From: Arthrobacter agilis
Lineage (GTDB): Bacteria > Actinomycetota > Actinomycetes > Actinomycetales > Micrococcaceae
NCBI RefSeq assembly: GCF_002157505.1
Contig: NZ_NFSC01000031.1
Coordinates: 434,001 to 498,000, forward strand
Length of the DNA stretch: 64,000 bases
Direction: 5' to 3'
The notes under the pieces were generated by a model. That model did no database searches and was not told where the DNA came from. It saw only the letters and a list, made by a program, of their open reading frames with translations. Shown here piece by piece: positions 55,332-64,000 of the stretch. Position 1 is the stretch's first letter. Each line of letters begins with the position of its first letter. The position numbers and the translations under genes were made by a program.

Positions 55332-58172
55332 GTGACCTTGCCCTCCCCCGCCCGGCTACTGTGCGCCGCTCTACTGTCCTTCGGTCTCCTGGGCAGCGCG
55401 GTTCCTGCAGTAGCCAACGACGCCGTACCGGCGCCGGCCCCCTCCACGACGGCCGCTCCCGCCGTCCCCTCGACTGCTCCGGCTCCGGCCACCGCTCCGA
55501 GTGCGTCTCCTGCTCCGAGTGCGTCTCCTGCTCCGGTTGCGACCACCGCTCCTGCCGCGCCAGCTCCGGCCGGCACGGGCGCCGCGAAGCCGACGGCACA
55601 ACCGAGCACAGCCGCGACCACTGCGCCCGCTGCACAGGACAAGGTCACGTCCTTCGTTCCGGACCTGAACTGGAACCCGCTCGACGACCCGGACTCCAAC
55701 GCCCGGTACGGCGAACACTTCGCGCAACCCGTCACGCCGCTCAAGACGGCATCACCCCTGAACGTCGACGGCAGTGCGGGGACCGCGGCCATCGGACCGC
55801 GCTCGGGAGACTTCAAGGTCACCCTCGTGACGGTGCAGCTCGCAGGAAAGACAGTCGCCGATACCGACGCGATCAACATGACGGCGGCTCGTAACTCGAT
55901 CACGAGCGCCAACTCCTACTGGAAGTCGGCTTCCGCCGGGCGATTGTCGATAACGAAGGTGAACGAGTTTCGCCACAAGTCGGCGGCAAAAATCACGGAC
56001 TCGTACGGCACGATCATGGCAACCGTCACCCGCGAACTGGGCTGGCAGTACCGCTCCTACGAATCTCTGGTTATCTTCGTGCCTCACGCGGACCTCAACT
56101 ACAACGGTTCCTGGGGCATCCTCGGCGGTGGCTTCACCGACAGCTCCACCAGTGGGCGGGTCATCATGCCCTACCCGTCTGCGCTCACCAACAACGTCGT
56201 GACGCACGAATTCGGGCACGTCCTTGGCCTGCACCACGCGAACTCTCTCGCCTGCACCAACGGTCGTTCCGACGTGCCGCAGTCCGGGGGATCGTGGACA
56301 GACCCCGCCTGCTGGTCCTCCGAATACGGCGACACCTCCGACCTGATGGGTTACGCCCAGGTCAGTTCCCCAGCAATCAACGCGTTTCTCTGGGAGTACG
56401 GCGGTTTCGGCCGGGGTGATGAGGTTCGCAATCTCGGGACTCCCACTTCCTCTCAGTCACTTACGCTCCTTCCCTGGAGCGGGACAGCAGCTGGTCGGGC
56501 AGTCAAATTCAAGGACCCCGTGAGCGGTGAGACCTACTATCTGGAGCTGCGGGCACCCGTTGGAAGCGACGTAGCGACGGCGGTCGGCGGCAACCGGGGC
56601 GTCAAAATCACCAAACAGGACGTCCTTGGCTGGAGTGGAAACGCCTCGATCGTCCTTACTCCCAACAGTTTCCGGTCAGGCTGGGGCAACACGACCCTCA
56701 CCTGGCAGCAGGGACAGACGTTCGCCACCCACAGCGGGACCCGCGTCCGGATCGATTCGGTGAGTAATAACGCTGCAACTGTCTCGATTCTGCTCAACAA
56801 CGCCCCGGCGTTGGGTTCCTTCGACAACCTGATGTCGTCACGCAACGAGAACACTGCTTTTTTGAAAGTGCAGGGCTGGGCGGCAGATCCCAACAACCCC
56901 TCCTTGTCCACGGAAGCACATGCATATGTGACCGGACCTGATGGAGTGCGCAAGGGCCACATCATCAATGCCACGGGTAGCCGCCCCGATGTCAATGCCG
57001 CGCTGGCGCTAGGTGGGAACCACGGTTTTGACGGAGACATCTCGGTAACTCGTTCTGGCAGTTATGAAGTATGCGTGTTCGCGATTGCCGGTAGTGGGAA
57101 TACCGCTCTTGGGTGTAAGACCGTTCGGGTCAGCAACGCCGAGCCTCCCATCGGCTCCTTCGATGAATTGAGGGTGACTCGAGCGAACGATAGGGTGGCC
57201 CTGACCGTGAAGGGGTGGGCGTTGGACCCCTCTCGGTCATCGATCAGCACGCCGGCTCACGTATATGTAACAGCTCCTAACGGAGTTCGGACTGGCTACG
57301 CCTTCACAGCCAATAAGACGCGAACCGATGTCAACAATTCTCTGGCCGTAACAGGCCAGCATGGATACGACGAAAGCATTTCGATCAACGCCCCGGGGCG
57401 CTACTCCGTCTGCTCCCACGCGATCGGGCAATACTTCAACACCGCCCTCGGATGCAAGACGGTCGAGGTAAGCGCAGCACCGCCTATCGGCAGTTTGGAT
57501 GAGGTCAAGGTCGAAAAGACAAGTACCTCCGCATTACTGCGAATTCGCGGCTGGACCATGGAACGTGAGAATGCCCTGGCGTCTATTCCGGTCCACATCT
57601 ATGTGACAGATCCATCGGGCCGAAGGACAGGAACTGCGTTTTCGGCCAACAAGACACGAAGCGATGTCAACACAGCCTTCAGCGTCGCCGGCAACCACGG
57701 CTACGAAGAAACCGTGCAAGCTCCGATTGCTGGCCTATATGAAGTGTGCGCCTACGGCATCGCTGTAAGTCCGTCATCAACGGAGAACACGCGTCTCGGA
57801 TGTATCTCGGTGAATACAGGGTTTGCTGAGGCCCCGAAGGGATACCTGGATTCGGCTCGAATCGACGCCACCGCGGACGGTATTTTCCTGGAGGCCCGCG
57901 GCTGGACGGTCGACCGCGACATGGCGCCAGCCTCGACAACCGTGCACACCTACATCACCTACCCCGACGGTTCACGCAGGGGGTTTGCCTACCCAACCGG
58001 ACAGTTGAGGACTGACGCCAACAGAGCGTTGGGTATCGGCGGGCAGCACGGTTATACCACCCGAACACCGATCACCCAACGAGGGACGTACCAAGTTTGT
58101 ACATACGGCATCGGCATCTCCCCCTACTCACCGGGCAACTCCCCCCTGGGCTGCGCCTCCGTACGTTACTGA
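55332..58172 (+). CDS. secreted zinc metalloprotease with four C-terminal repeats
   Basis: 946-residue exported protein. Signal peptide (1-29), an Ala/Pro/Thr/Ser-rich linker (about 30-100), a metalloprotease domain (about 150-480) with [11 protein letters not shown] at 292-302 and a Met-turn SDLMGY at about 336-341, so a metzincin; a gametolysin (M11)-like identity is my best guess. Four repeats of about 105-117 residues start at 495, 608, 720 and 837, each with G-x-x-D, GW(A/T) near position 20, VYVT or YITYP and a pair of cysteines. GTG at 55332 has GGAG upstream. Base composition drops along the gene. Confidence 0.88.
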   Translation: MTLPSPARLLCAALLSFGLLGSAVPAVANDAVPAPAPSTTAAPAVPSTAPAPATAPSASPAPSASPAPVATTAPAAPAPAGTGAAKPTAQPSTAATTAPAAQDKVTSFVPDLNWNPLDDPDSNARYGEHFAQPVTPLKTASPLNVDGSAGTAAIGPRSGDFKVTLVTVQLAGKTVADTDAINMTAARNSITSANSYWKSASAGRLSITKVNEFRHKSAAKITDSYGTIMATVTRELGWQYRSYESLVIFVPHADLNYNGSWGILGGGFTDSSTSGRVIMPYPSALTNNVVTHEFGHVLGLHHANSLACTNGRSDVPQSGGSWTDPACWSSEYGDTSDLMGYAQVSSPAINAFLWEYGGFGRGDEVRNLGTPTSSQSLTLLPWSGTAAGRAVKFKDPVSGETYYLELRAPVGSDVATAVGGNRGVKITKQDVLGWSGNASIVLTPNSFRSGWGNTTLTWQQGQTFATHSGTRVRIDSVSNNAATVSILLNNAPALGSFDNLMSSRNENTAFLKVQGWAADPNNPSLSTEAHAYVTGPDGVRKGHIINATGSRPDVNAALALGGNHGFDGDISVTRSGSYEVCVFAIAGSGNTALGCKTVRVSNAEPPIGSFDELRVTRANDRVALTVKGWALDPSRSSISTPAHVYVTAPNGVRTGYAFTANKTRTDVNNSLAVTGQHGYDESISINAPGRYSVCSHAIGQYFNTALGCKTVEVSAAPPIGSLDEVKVEKTSTSALLRIRGWTMERENALASIPVHIYVTDPSGRRTGTAFSANKTRSDVNTAFSVAGNHGYEETVQAPIAGLYEVCAYGIAVSPSSTENTRLGCISVNTGFAEAPKGYLDSARIDATADGIFLEARGWTVDRDMAPASTTVHTYITYPDGSRRGFAYPTGQLRTDANRALGIGGQHGYTTRTPITQRGTYQVCTYGIGISPYSPGNSPLGCASVRY
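55494..55529 (+). repeat. 18-bp perfect tandem repeat in the protease linker
   Basis: GCTCCGAGTGCGTCTCCT occurs twice, coding for the Ala/Pro/Ser-rich linker. In-frame, so linker length may vary. Confidence 0.9.
56814..58172 (+). repeat. four protein-level repeats in the metalloprotease
   Basis: Units begin at 56814, 57153, 57489 and 57840. Shared landmarks: GSFD or GYLD start, GW about 20 residues in, a VYVT or YITYP strand, a TRSDVN-like segment, NHGY/QHGY, and a C-terminal CxxxIG...LGC pair. Similarity is at protein level; DNA has diverged. Confidence 0.85.
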
Positions 58173-58201
58173 CGGCCGATCCAACTGGAAGAAGTATCAC
58201 C

Positions 58202-60130
58202 ATGACCGATCCCAACGCACTCGTGCTCAACACGCTTGAGCGAAAACCGCTCCACGTTCGCCGCCGCCCGTTCCTCTCGATCGCGGTGCTGACCTTCGCA
58301 TTGCTAGTGCCAGCGGCTCCAGGCCACGCCGGTACTATCCCCGAACCGACATCGACGGCATCCGTGAAGAAGGACGCTCCGGCCGCCGAACCCTCGGGGT
58401 CTCCGACAGCAGGTTCCGAGCGTAGGGGCGGCACTGTCGCCGCCGAACCTTCCGTCGAGACCAGCACCTCACCTTCCAAGCCCACCGCCCCGACGCCCAC
58501 GTCCCTGCCGACGGCGGGAGCAAACGAACCGGCGGCTCCGTCCCCTGGTCCCAGCACAAGCGAGTCCGCTGGTACCACGCTCTCCGAGGAGATCGGTGAA
58601 CTGGGTTCTTACATGGGACAAGGCCTCGAACGGCTGAAGGAAACCGGCAACGCACAGACTCCAACCGACCGAGACCGAGCGCTCGATGAAGCTGTTGACG
58701 AATTGGGGCTGAAAGGTGCAGAACTCCAATTCGGCGCCTCCGCACCATCGAATGCGGCAGCAGCATCGAGCTGGCGTCCAACCGGAATCCAAGGGTTGGA
58801 TGTATCCAGTCATCAGCTGACCGTCGATTGGCAGGGGGCCTATAACCAGGGAGCACGTTTCGCTTATGTCAAAGCGACCGAAGGCACTGGCTACAAGAAT
58901 CCCTACTTCAGCCAGCAGTACGGCGGCTCCGCAAGCGCCGGTATGATTCGCGGAGCGTACCACTTCGCCCTTCCCAGCCTCACCTCGGGCGCCGCCCAGG
59001 CGAACTACTTCATCGACGGCGGAGGGGGATGGACCGCTGATGGTCAGACGCTTCCTCCGCTCCTTGACGTGGAGTACAACCCCTACTCATCCTTGGGCAA
59101 CGACTGCTACAACATGTCGGCAAGTCAGATGGTCACATGGATCCGGGACTTCTCCAACACCGTGCTGGCAAGGACCGGTCGCGTGCCCATGATCTACACC
59201 ACTACTGACTGGTGGAACAGGTGTACCGGCGCTTCACAGGCCTTCAGCGACCACCCGCTTCACCTCGCTGCTTATAACCAAGCAGGACCGGGGACGATGC
59301 CCAATGGCTGGACGACCTATACGGTATGGCAGTATAGCGCAACCGGACCGTTCGTGGGAGACTCGAACGTTTGGAACGGAACGTCTAATCAGCTAGCTGC
59401 TTTCGCTCGGAATTCAGGCATTGAGACTGGGCAGCAAGGTGCGACGGGGCCGAACGAGGTGCACTTCAGGGGCGGCGTCCCGGCGAGTTCATCCATGGGC
59501 CTGTCGAGTGACAAGTTATTGACCTGCGACTGGGACGGCAACGGTGTATCCACTCCGGCAACTTTCTACGGGGGCGTTTGGATCATTCGAAACTCCCTCA
59601 GCTCAAGCGATCCCGGTTTTCGCCTCTCCTATGGGAGCGGGACCGACCAGCCGATCTGCGGTGATTGGGACGGCAACGGTACGGAGACCATCGGTGTCTA
59701 CCGCAACGGAGTTGCATACGTCAAGAATTCGAACTCCTCCGGGTTCGCCGACGGGGTCATCGTCTTCGGAGCCAAGGGCGATACTGCGATTGTGGGCGAC
59801 TGGGACCGGGACGGGAATGACACACTCGGCGTCGCCCGGCCGAGCACGTCGGGGAAGCAGTTCTACCTCACCAATAGCAATCTCCGTCCATCGGTCGCCG
59901 GCTCGTTCGTGTTCGGAAATGCTACGGATGTTCCGGTCAGCGGCGATTGGGACAACGACGGCTACTCGACTGTGGGCGTGAAACGCGGCTCGCAATGGTT
60001 CCTGGCCAACAGTAATCTGAGGGTCGTCACCAATGTGACTTACGCTTACGGCGATACCTCTGACGCGCCGATCACGGGTCGGTGGGCGCGCGGCAGGGCC
60101 ACCTCCGTCGGTGTGGTCCGCGCCCGCTAG
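58202..60130 (+). CDS. secreted GH25 muramidase with FG-GAP/VCBS-like repeats
   Basis: 642-residue exported protein: a signal segment (about 20-43), a Ser/Thr/Pro linker, a GH25 domain (about 196-400; GLDVSSHQ with D200, LLDVEYN with D289 and E291, the expected active residues) and C-terminal repeats (415-640) with GDWDGNG/GDWDRDG/GDWDNDG calcium-binding-like loops, likely a beta-propeller. It should cleave the MurNAc-GlcNAc bond of peptidoglycan. GGAAGAAG precedes the ATG at 58202 and the gene follows the metalloprotease by 29 nt, so they are probably co-transcribed. It overlaps the convergent glycosyltransferase by 4 nt. Confidence 0.92.
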   Translation: MTDPNALVLNTLERKPLHVRRRPFLSIAVLTFALLVPAAPGHAGTIPEPTSTASVKKDAPAAEPSGSPTAGSERRGGTVAAEPSVETSTSPSKPTAPTPTSLPTAGANEPAAPSPGPSTSESAGTTLSEEIGELGSYMGQGLERLKETGNAQTPTDRDRALDEAVDELGLKGAELQFGASAPSNAAAASSWRPTGIQGLDVSSHQLTVDWQGAYNQGARFAYVKATEGTGYKNPYFSQQYGGSASAGMIRGAYHFALPSLTSGAAQANYFIDGGGGWTADGQTLPPLLDVEYNPYSSLGNDCYNMSASQMVTWIRDFSNTVLARTGRVPMIYTTTDWWNRCTGASQAFSDHPLHLAAYNQAGPGTMPNGWTTYTVWQYSATGPFVGDSNVWNGTSNQLAAFARNSGIETGQQGATGPNEVHFRGGVPASSSMGLSSDKLLTCDWDGNGVSTPATFYGGVWIIRNSLSSSDPGFRLSYGSGTDQPICGDWDGNGTETIGVYRNGVAYVKNSNSSGFADGVIVFGAKGDTAIVGDWDRDGNDTLGVARPSTSGKQFYLTNSNLRPSVAGSFVFGNATDVPVSGDWDNDGYSTVGVKRGSQWFLANSNLRVVTNVTYAYGDTSDAPITGRWARGRATSVGVVRAR

Positions 60131-60888
60131 TTCTGCGCCTGCTGACTTCTGACGGCCCGCTTGTGATCGCGCAGGCGGGCCGTCGCTGTCAATAGACACC
60201 GGAACAGCATGAGCCTAGCTCGCGCTATCTGCCGAGGTGATCGCCACCCTCGAGGAGTTTCGTTGTCCTCGTGCAAGCGCCGGTAGAGAACCGGAGGGTC
60301 CTCAACGTGCTGCATCTCCCCCGCCAAGTTGGCCACGAGAGCGATCCACAAGTCGTGCGACTCGTACAAATACTTCGGCATCGGAAGGACGACGTCAGAG
60401 AAATCTCTCCGAAAGCCCATTGCGCAGCCGTAGTACGGTCGGTAACCGATCAGGGTGCCCACGATGTTGCGAAGTCTGCGGGACGAATCGCGGGCCTTCA
60501 GAGACCAGTCCGCGGGAACTGGCGCTCCCCCAAATATTGCCACATTTCCCGCTACAACTGCATGGTCGCGTAGCTCACGGATAAGCAGTTCGGTCCTTCC
60601 AGCAACCCAGATGTCGTCCTGGTCCGCCAGGAATACATACTTACCTCGCGCCATCTCGGCCGCTTTACTGAAGGTCCGGACGTATCCGCAGTTCTCCGGG
60701 GACCGATAAAATCTAATTCTGGGATCATCCATCCCCTCGACAAGGTCGGCCGTACCGTCCTTGGATCGGTCGTCTACGACGATGAGTTCGTCGTTCATCC
60801 CGAGGTCGTCGAGTATGGATTGAATCTGTTCCTCGATGTATCGCGAACCGTTGTACGCAGCCATACAGACACTTGCTCTGACCGTCAT
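60127..60888 (-). CDS. family-2 glycosyltransferase
   Basis: 253-residue GT-A fold enzyme: [20 protein letters not shown] at the N-terminus, DDRSKDGT, and DQDD as metal-binding motif. Resembles rhamnosyl- or galactosyltransferases of polysaccharide clusters; donor and acceptor unknown. Its start overlaps the upstream DUF2304 gene by 4 nt. Confidence 0.88.
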   Translation of the reverse strand: MTVRASVCMAAYNGSRYIEEQIQSILDDLGMNDELIVVDDRSKDGTADLVEGMDDPRIRFYRSPENCGYVRTFSKAAEMARGKYVFLADQDDIWVAGRTELLIRELRDHAVVAGNVAIFGGAPVPADWSLKARDSSRRLRNIVGTLIGYRPYYGCAMGFRRDFSDVVLPMPKYLYESHDLWIALVANLAGEMQHVEDPPVLYRRLHEDNETPRGWRSPRQIARARLMLFRCLLTATARLRDHKRAVRSQQAQN

Positions 60889-61280
60889 TCGACCGTTCCT
60901 TCACGACCGTTCGGCCTCTTCGAATCAGTGATGAGACTGATCTTGCCCTCAAGGCTCTCAAGCTGATTCCGAAGAATTGCAGCCTCCTCTGCTAGCGCGC
61001 GCGTCTCATCCTCGACAACGCTTATCTCGAGGGAAAGATGCAGGCAGACGCCCAGCAGAAGAACAATTGCCACGACGAAGAGGAAGTTCGAGGGCACCAC
61101 GAACCCGACCGCGGTCGCAACAGTGGCTAACAGAGCGGGGAACCCTGCCAGCAACAAGGTCGCTATCCCCACGGCAATCCAAAGAATCGCGTATTTCTCG
61201 CGAAGCTTGCGCTGTCTCAGCAGCCAGACGATGAACGCGACGATCACGAACGCCAGAAGGAACGGGAAAAGGGTACTCAT
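60885..61280 (-). CDS. DUF2304-family membrane protein
   Basis: 131 residues: three hydrophobic helices (4-22, 30-52, 62-82) and a C-terminal cytoplasmic coiled-coil segment (about 90-120). DUF2304 proteins are regularly found beside dolichyl-phosphate-mannose-synthase-like transferases, as here. Overlaps both neighbours by 4 nt. Confidence 0.82.
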   Translation of the reverse strand: MSTLFPFLLAFVIVAFIVWLLRQRKLREKYAILWIAVGIATLLLAGFPALLATVATAVGFVVPSNFLFVVAIVLLLGVCLHLSLEISVVEDETRALAEEAAILRNQLESLEGKISLITDSKRPNGREGTVE

Positions 61281-62038
61281 ACGCTGAACTCCTCAACAGG
61301 AACTACTGTTCGCTTTCGAGTCAGCGCGATCAGCAGCGCGAAACCGCTACGCCCTAGATATAGGGCCGCCTTCAGAGGATTGTGGCTCGGCTGCCCGCCC
61401 TGCCGAGCACGCATTTCGACGGGCACCTGGGTCACGGTCAAACCCGAGCGAATAGCGACAACCAAAGAGTCGATCGTGTCCCCCAGGTACTCCGCCGGAT
61501 AGTGCTCGCAGTACTGGGCTATCGCCCGTCTGTTCGCTGCCCTGAATCCCGACGTGACGTCCGTGAGGCGCGTCTTCGCGAGCAGGGAAATGGAACGTCC
61601 GAGAAAGGTCATGGCCCATTTGCGGGGGCCGCGGACGATGTAGTCTCCCCGGTCGGCGAATCGGGCACCTATGGAGATATCTGCGACGTCGAGCCCGCGC
61701 ACGACCGCTATGAGATCCTTCGGGTCGTGCTGGCCGTCCGCGTCGACCTGGACAGCCTGGTCGAAATTCCAGCGACGCGCAAATTTGAATCCCGCCCGCA
61801 TCGCGCCCCCGACTCCGAGGTTGTAGGGCAGCCGTAGTACTGATGCACCCGCTGCCTGCGCGATGTCCGCGGTGTTGTCCGAGCTGCCGTCATCCACAAC
61901 GAGGACTTCGCAGTGGGGTACCGTCGACAGCACCTCCCTCACCGTCGCTCCAACCGATTCCGACTCGTTCCATGCCGGCATGATGACGAGGAGGCGAGGA
62001 CGCGGCTGCTGATCGACAATGGCTTCGTTCCTACTCAT
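61277..62038 (-). CDS. polyprenyl-phosphate-type family-2 glycosyltransferase
   Basis: 253-residue enzyme of the DPM1-like group: VIMPAWNESESVG, DDGSSDNT, NLGVGGAMRAGF, DADGQHDP (metal-binding) and the GSRF-equivalent IGARF. No membrane helix except the C-terminal hydrophobic tail. Likely makes a lipid-linked sugar donor at the membrane; it overlaps DUF2304 by 4 nt, the usual partner. Confidence 0.87.
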   Translation of the reverse strand: MSRNEAIVDQQPRPRLLVIMPAWNESESVGATVREVLSTVPHCEVLVVDDGSSDNTADIAQAAGASVLRLPYNLGVGGAMRAGFKFARRWNFDQAVQVDADGQHDPKDLIAVVRGLDVADISIGARFADRGDYIVRGPRKWAMTFLGRSISLLAKTRLTDVTSGFRAANRRAIAQYCEHYPAEYLGDTIDSLVVAIRSGLTVTQVPVEMRARQGGQPSHNPLKAALYLGRSGFALLIALTRKRTVVPVEEFSV

Positions 62039-62999
62039 GACCTACCCCCTTCAGGGGCGCGCGTCCTGTCGACGCTGCAATGCTTCCCCCGACACCTTTC
62101 AACCCGTCGACCAGCCCCTTCGCCATGAATCGGATTCTGGTACTTCTCGCAGAACCGAGCACCAGGACAATGATCAGATGGCGGAGATCCAGAGCGATTC
62201 CTCGCACCATCGATAACGGGTATGAGCGGATATATCGCCGAGTCAACTCGCATCGATTGCGGACCAGATAGTAGTAGCGGAAGGGTGCGCTCTGCATGAT
62301 GAGCAGCGGCGCACCGTGCACCGTCAATTCACGACCAAGGAAGTTGGCTGCGCTCCGCGTTCCGAGCTCGTGTTCCAGCCGCACAGCACGGGCGGCTATA
62401 GCGACGTAGCCCATGCTCCTCATGCGCCAATAGGCGTCCGTGTCGACGCCGTCGATGAACAGGGATTCGTCGAAGCCGCCGATCTCCTCAAGTACTCGGA
62501 GAGGGACCAGGGTGCCGGACTGAATGGGCTCCGTGACCTCATGGTAGGACCCCGCCGAGCGTGTGGAACGTACCCTGGTCTCGTTAATGATGGCGGGACT
62601 GATGGAACCGAAAGGCACCCCGTCCCTTTCTGCTTCGGAGGCCGCTGATTCAAAGCCCTCAAGGAAGCCAAGCGAGGGAGCCGAGTCCTGGTCGAACGTC
62701 ACAATGTGCTTGGCAGCCGGATTGACAGCCTTGACTTCTGCGATGCCGCGATTCAGTGCCGCCGCGATGCCCATGTTCCTCGTCTGGTGGATCGTGATCG
62801 CACCCTTATCCCGACACTGGTCGAGCACAACACTGTCACCGGTGCCGCTATCGTCCACAACCACCACCGTCGAGAATTGCGCAAGAAGATCCTCAACGCG
62901 CAGGACCAGGCTTTGCGGAGGACGGTATGCCGAGATGACGGCGGCGCAGGTGGACTTCTCGACGGGCGGAAACTTCCGCTCATGACCGTTGCTGTGCAT
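62031..62999 (-). CDS. rhamnosyltransferase-like family-2 glycosyltransferase
   Basis: 322 residues: AVISAYRPPQSLVLRVEDLL, DDSGTGDS, NMGIAAALNRGI and DQDSAPS typical of the RfbF/WbbL-like group, with SLFIDGVDTDAYWRMR as acceptor-site motif and a C-terminal segment (about 260-285) of moderate hydrophobicity. It overlaps its downstream partner by 8 nt. Acceptor unknown. Confidence 0.87.
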   Translation of the reverse strand: MHSNGHERKFPPVEKSTCAAVISAYRPPQSLVLRVEDLLAQFSTVVVVDDSGTGDSVVLDQCRDKGAITIHQTRNMGIAAALNRGIAEVKAVNPAAKHIVTFDQDSAPSLGFLEGFESAASEAERDGVPFGSISPAIINETRVRSTRSAGSYHEVTEPIQSGTLVPLRVLEEIGGFDESLFIDGVDTDAYWRMRSMGYVAIAARAVRLEHELGTRSAANFLGRELTVHGAPLLIMQSAPFRYYYLVRNRCELTRRYIRSYPLSMVRGIALDLRHLIIVLVLGSARSTRIRFMAKGLVDGLKGVGGSIAASTGRAPLKGVGHE

Positions 63000-63116
63000 A
63001 ATCTCTAAAGCTACGGGACGGTGAAAATTCGCGCCAATCCGGCGGCGAGCACCAGGCTCCCGCAGCGCCCGCCCTCTGATCCGGTTCAGCGTAGAGCAGC
63101 CACAGCGTCCAATTCC

Positions 63117-64000
63117 TCAGCTTCCTGCAGTGTGGCGGACCAACTCCAGGAGGCCACGCCCATCGCCGCGTGTCAGTGCCCGCGGCACCAGGGCCAAAGA
63201 GTGAAGGCGGGACGTGAGGTGCAAACGGGCGGCACGACGGGTCCTTCTCCATCCGACGGGCTCGGCTAACCGAATCGCGAGCCTGAAGAACTCTCGTTCG
63301 CCCCTGAAGCGCGCGCCGTCGACGAGTTCGGCCGCTGAAGCGCTACCTGTGTGCCTGCGATAGCAGAAGACCTCAACGTCGATGACCAGGAGGCGGCCAC
63401 CGGCTATCAAGAGATCGAGGATCAGGGCGAGATCCTGAATGACCGAGAACTCGTCGCGAAAGTCCTGCTTCTTGAGGCTGTCCCGTTCAAAAGCCAAGGA
63501 GGGCCAATACAGCCAGTTGCCGAGCATGAGGCTAGCGGCAAGCCTGTCGCCTTCGAGGATGACGGGGTTCGGCGCTGCAGGGCGTAGCAGACGCTGCTTC
63601 ACACTGTCGACGAGGGTCCTCGCGGTATTGCCGGCCGCATCGATGACCCGAACACCGGGTTGTATGATCGTCGCCTCAGGATGTAGCTCATACGCACGCA
63701 GAACGGTTTCGACGTACCGCGGAAGCACCAGGTCGTCGTACCCCAGAATGACGACGAGCGGTTCGACCGCGAGGCTGACGCAGTACCTGAAGTTCGCTGT
63801 GATGCCGACGTTCTCTGGAAGACGGATATACCTGACGCGGAAGTCCGTCAGTTCCTCGAAGTACTTGTCCACATCGCCGTCCGGATGAGCGTCGTTGACC
63901 ACCGTCAGCGTCCAGCGATCGTCCGTCTGAGCGAGGACGCTTTCCACGACGTCCTTGAGGTACGAAAGACTGCCCCAAAAGGGTATGTAGAATCCGATTT
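63117..64000 (-). CDS. family-2 glycosyltransferase, 5' end beyond the window
   Basis: The frame is open to the edge; upstream of the first in-window start the codons read FYIPFWGSLSYLKDVVESVL, which is the usual first strand and helix of a GT2, so the gene continues past 64000. VLAQTDDRW, VVNDAHPDGD, ENVGITANFRYCV and LGYDDLVLP (metal motif) follow. 294 codons are visible including the stop. It is 117 nt from the next transferase gene, a gap with no feature seen. Confidence 0.85.
   Translation of the reverse strand, partial: IGFYIPFWGSLSYLKDVVESVLAQTDDRWTLTVVNDAHPDGDVDKYFEELTDFRVRYIRLPENVGITANFRYCVSLAVEPLVVILGYDDLVLPRYVETVLRAYELHPEATIIQPGVRVIDAAGNTARTLVDSVKQRLLRPAAPNPVILEGDRLAASLMLGNWLYWPSLAFERDSLKKQDFRDEFSVIQDLALILDLLIAGGRLLVIDVEVFCYRRHTGSASAAELVDGARFRGEREFFRLAIRLAEPVGWRRTRRAARLHLTSRLHSLALVPRALTRGDGRGLLELVRHTAGS

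Overview
This window is core chromosome from a high-G+C actinobacterium, almost certainly Micrococcaceae (Arthrobacter or a close relative). The evidence is family content: a fused 2-oxoglutarate decarboxylase/dehydrogenase (Kgd), GuaB1-type GMP reductase, SigR/RsrA, the 24-residue ribosomal protein bL37, LGFP-repeat peptidoglycan proteins, an FtsEX operon with a coiled-coil M23 protein, a one-piece tmRNA whose tag ends ALAA, and codon third positions dominated by G/C. I saw no insertion sequence, prophage, CRISPR array or tRNA.

Layout. 0.1-9.5 kb: WYL regulator, HrpA helicase, HIT protein, PAP2 phosphatase, a mercaptopyruvate-type sulfurtransferase, a Cds1-like cysteine desulfhydrase and a metallo-beta-lactamase-fold hydrolase. 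9.5-14.3 kb: zinc block, with a Fur-family (probably Zur) regulator and two paralogous MarR regulators converging on znuB-znuC-znuA; a large palindrome lies in front of znuA. 14.3-23.4 kb: two CNNM/CBS membrane proteins, GuaB1, Kgd and a degenerate SGNH protein. 23.6-30 kb: an oligopeptide ABC operon with an oversized permease and a fused double ATPase, ending at a perfect 44-bp palindrome. 30-37.9 kb: MDR oxidoreductase, bL37, rsrA-sigR with a SigR-type promoter, DoxX-aroA-rsgA, cold-shock protein, histidinol-phosphatase and a methyltransferase. 37.9-42.7 kb: a manganese-type ABC operon ending in its own DtxR-family regulator, then YbdK-type ligase. 42.7-50.3 kb: LGFP/M15 peptidase, tmRNA, smpB, M23 protein, ftsX, ftsE and prfB. 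50.3-55 kb: a Tad-type pilus operon. 55.3-64 kb: a surface region with visibly lower G+C, holding a secreted zinc metalloprotease with four C-terminal repeats, a GH25 muramidase with beta-propeller-like repeats, and a cluster of family-2 glycosyltransferases that runs off the window.

How the genes work together. Two metal systems sit 24 kb apart, each with a regulator and recognisable operators (Zur/znu and MntR/mnt). Ribosome rescue (tmRNA, SmpB), termination (RF2) and septal wall cleavage (FtsEX plus M23) form one neighbourhood. The last 14 kb is devoted to the cell surface.

The most general regulatory pattern I found is a TANNNT -10 hexamer placed 5-7 nt before the start codon in nine places. 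This predicts leaderless mRNAs; it decides one start codon (marR, GTG at 10201) and exposes a 15-codon upstream ORF coupled to ybdK. All function calls rest on reading motifs by eye; no database search was run.
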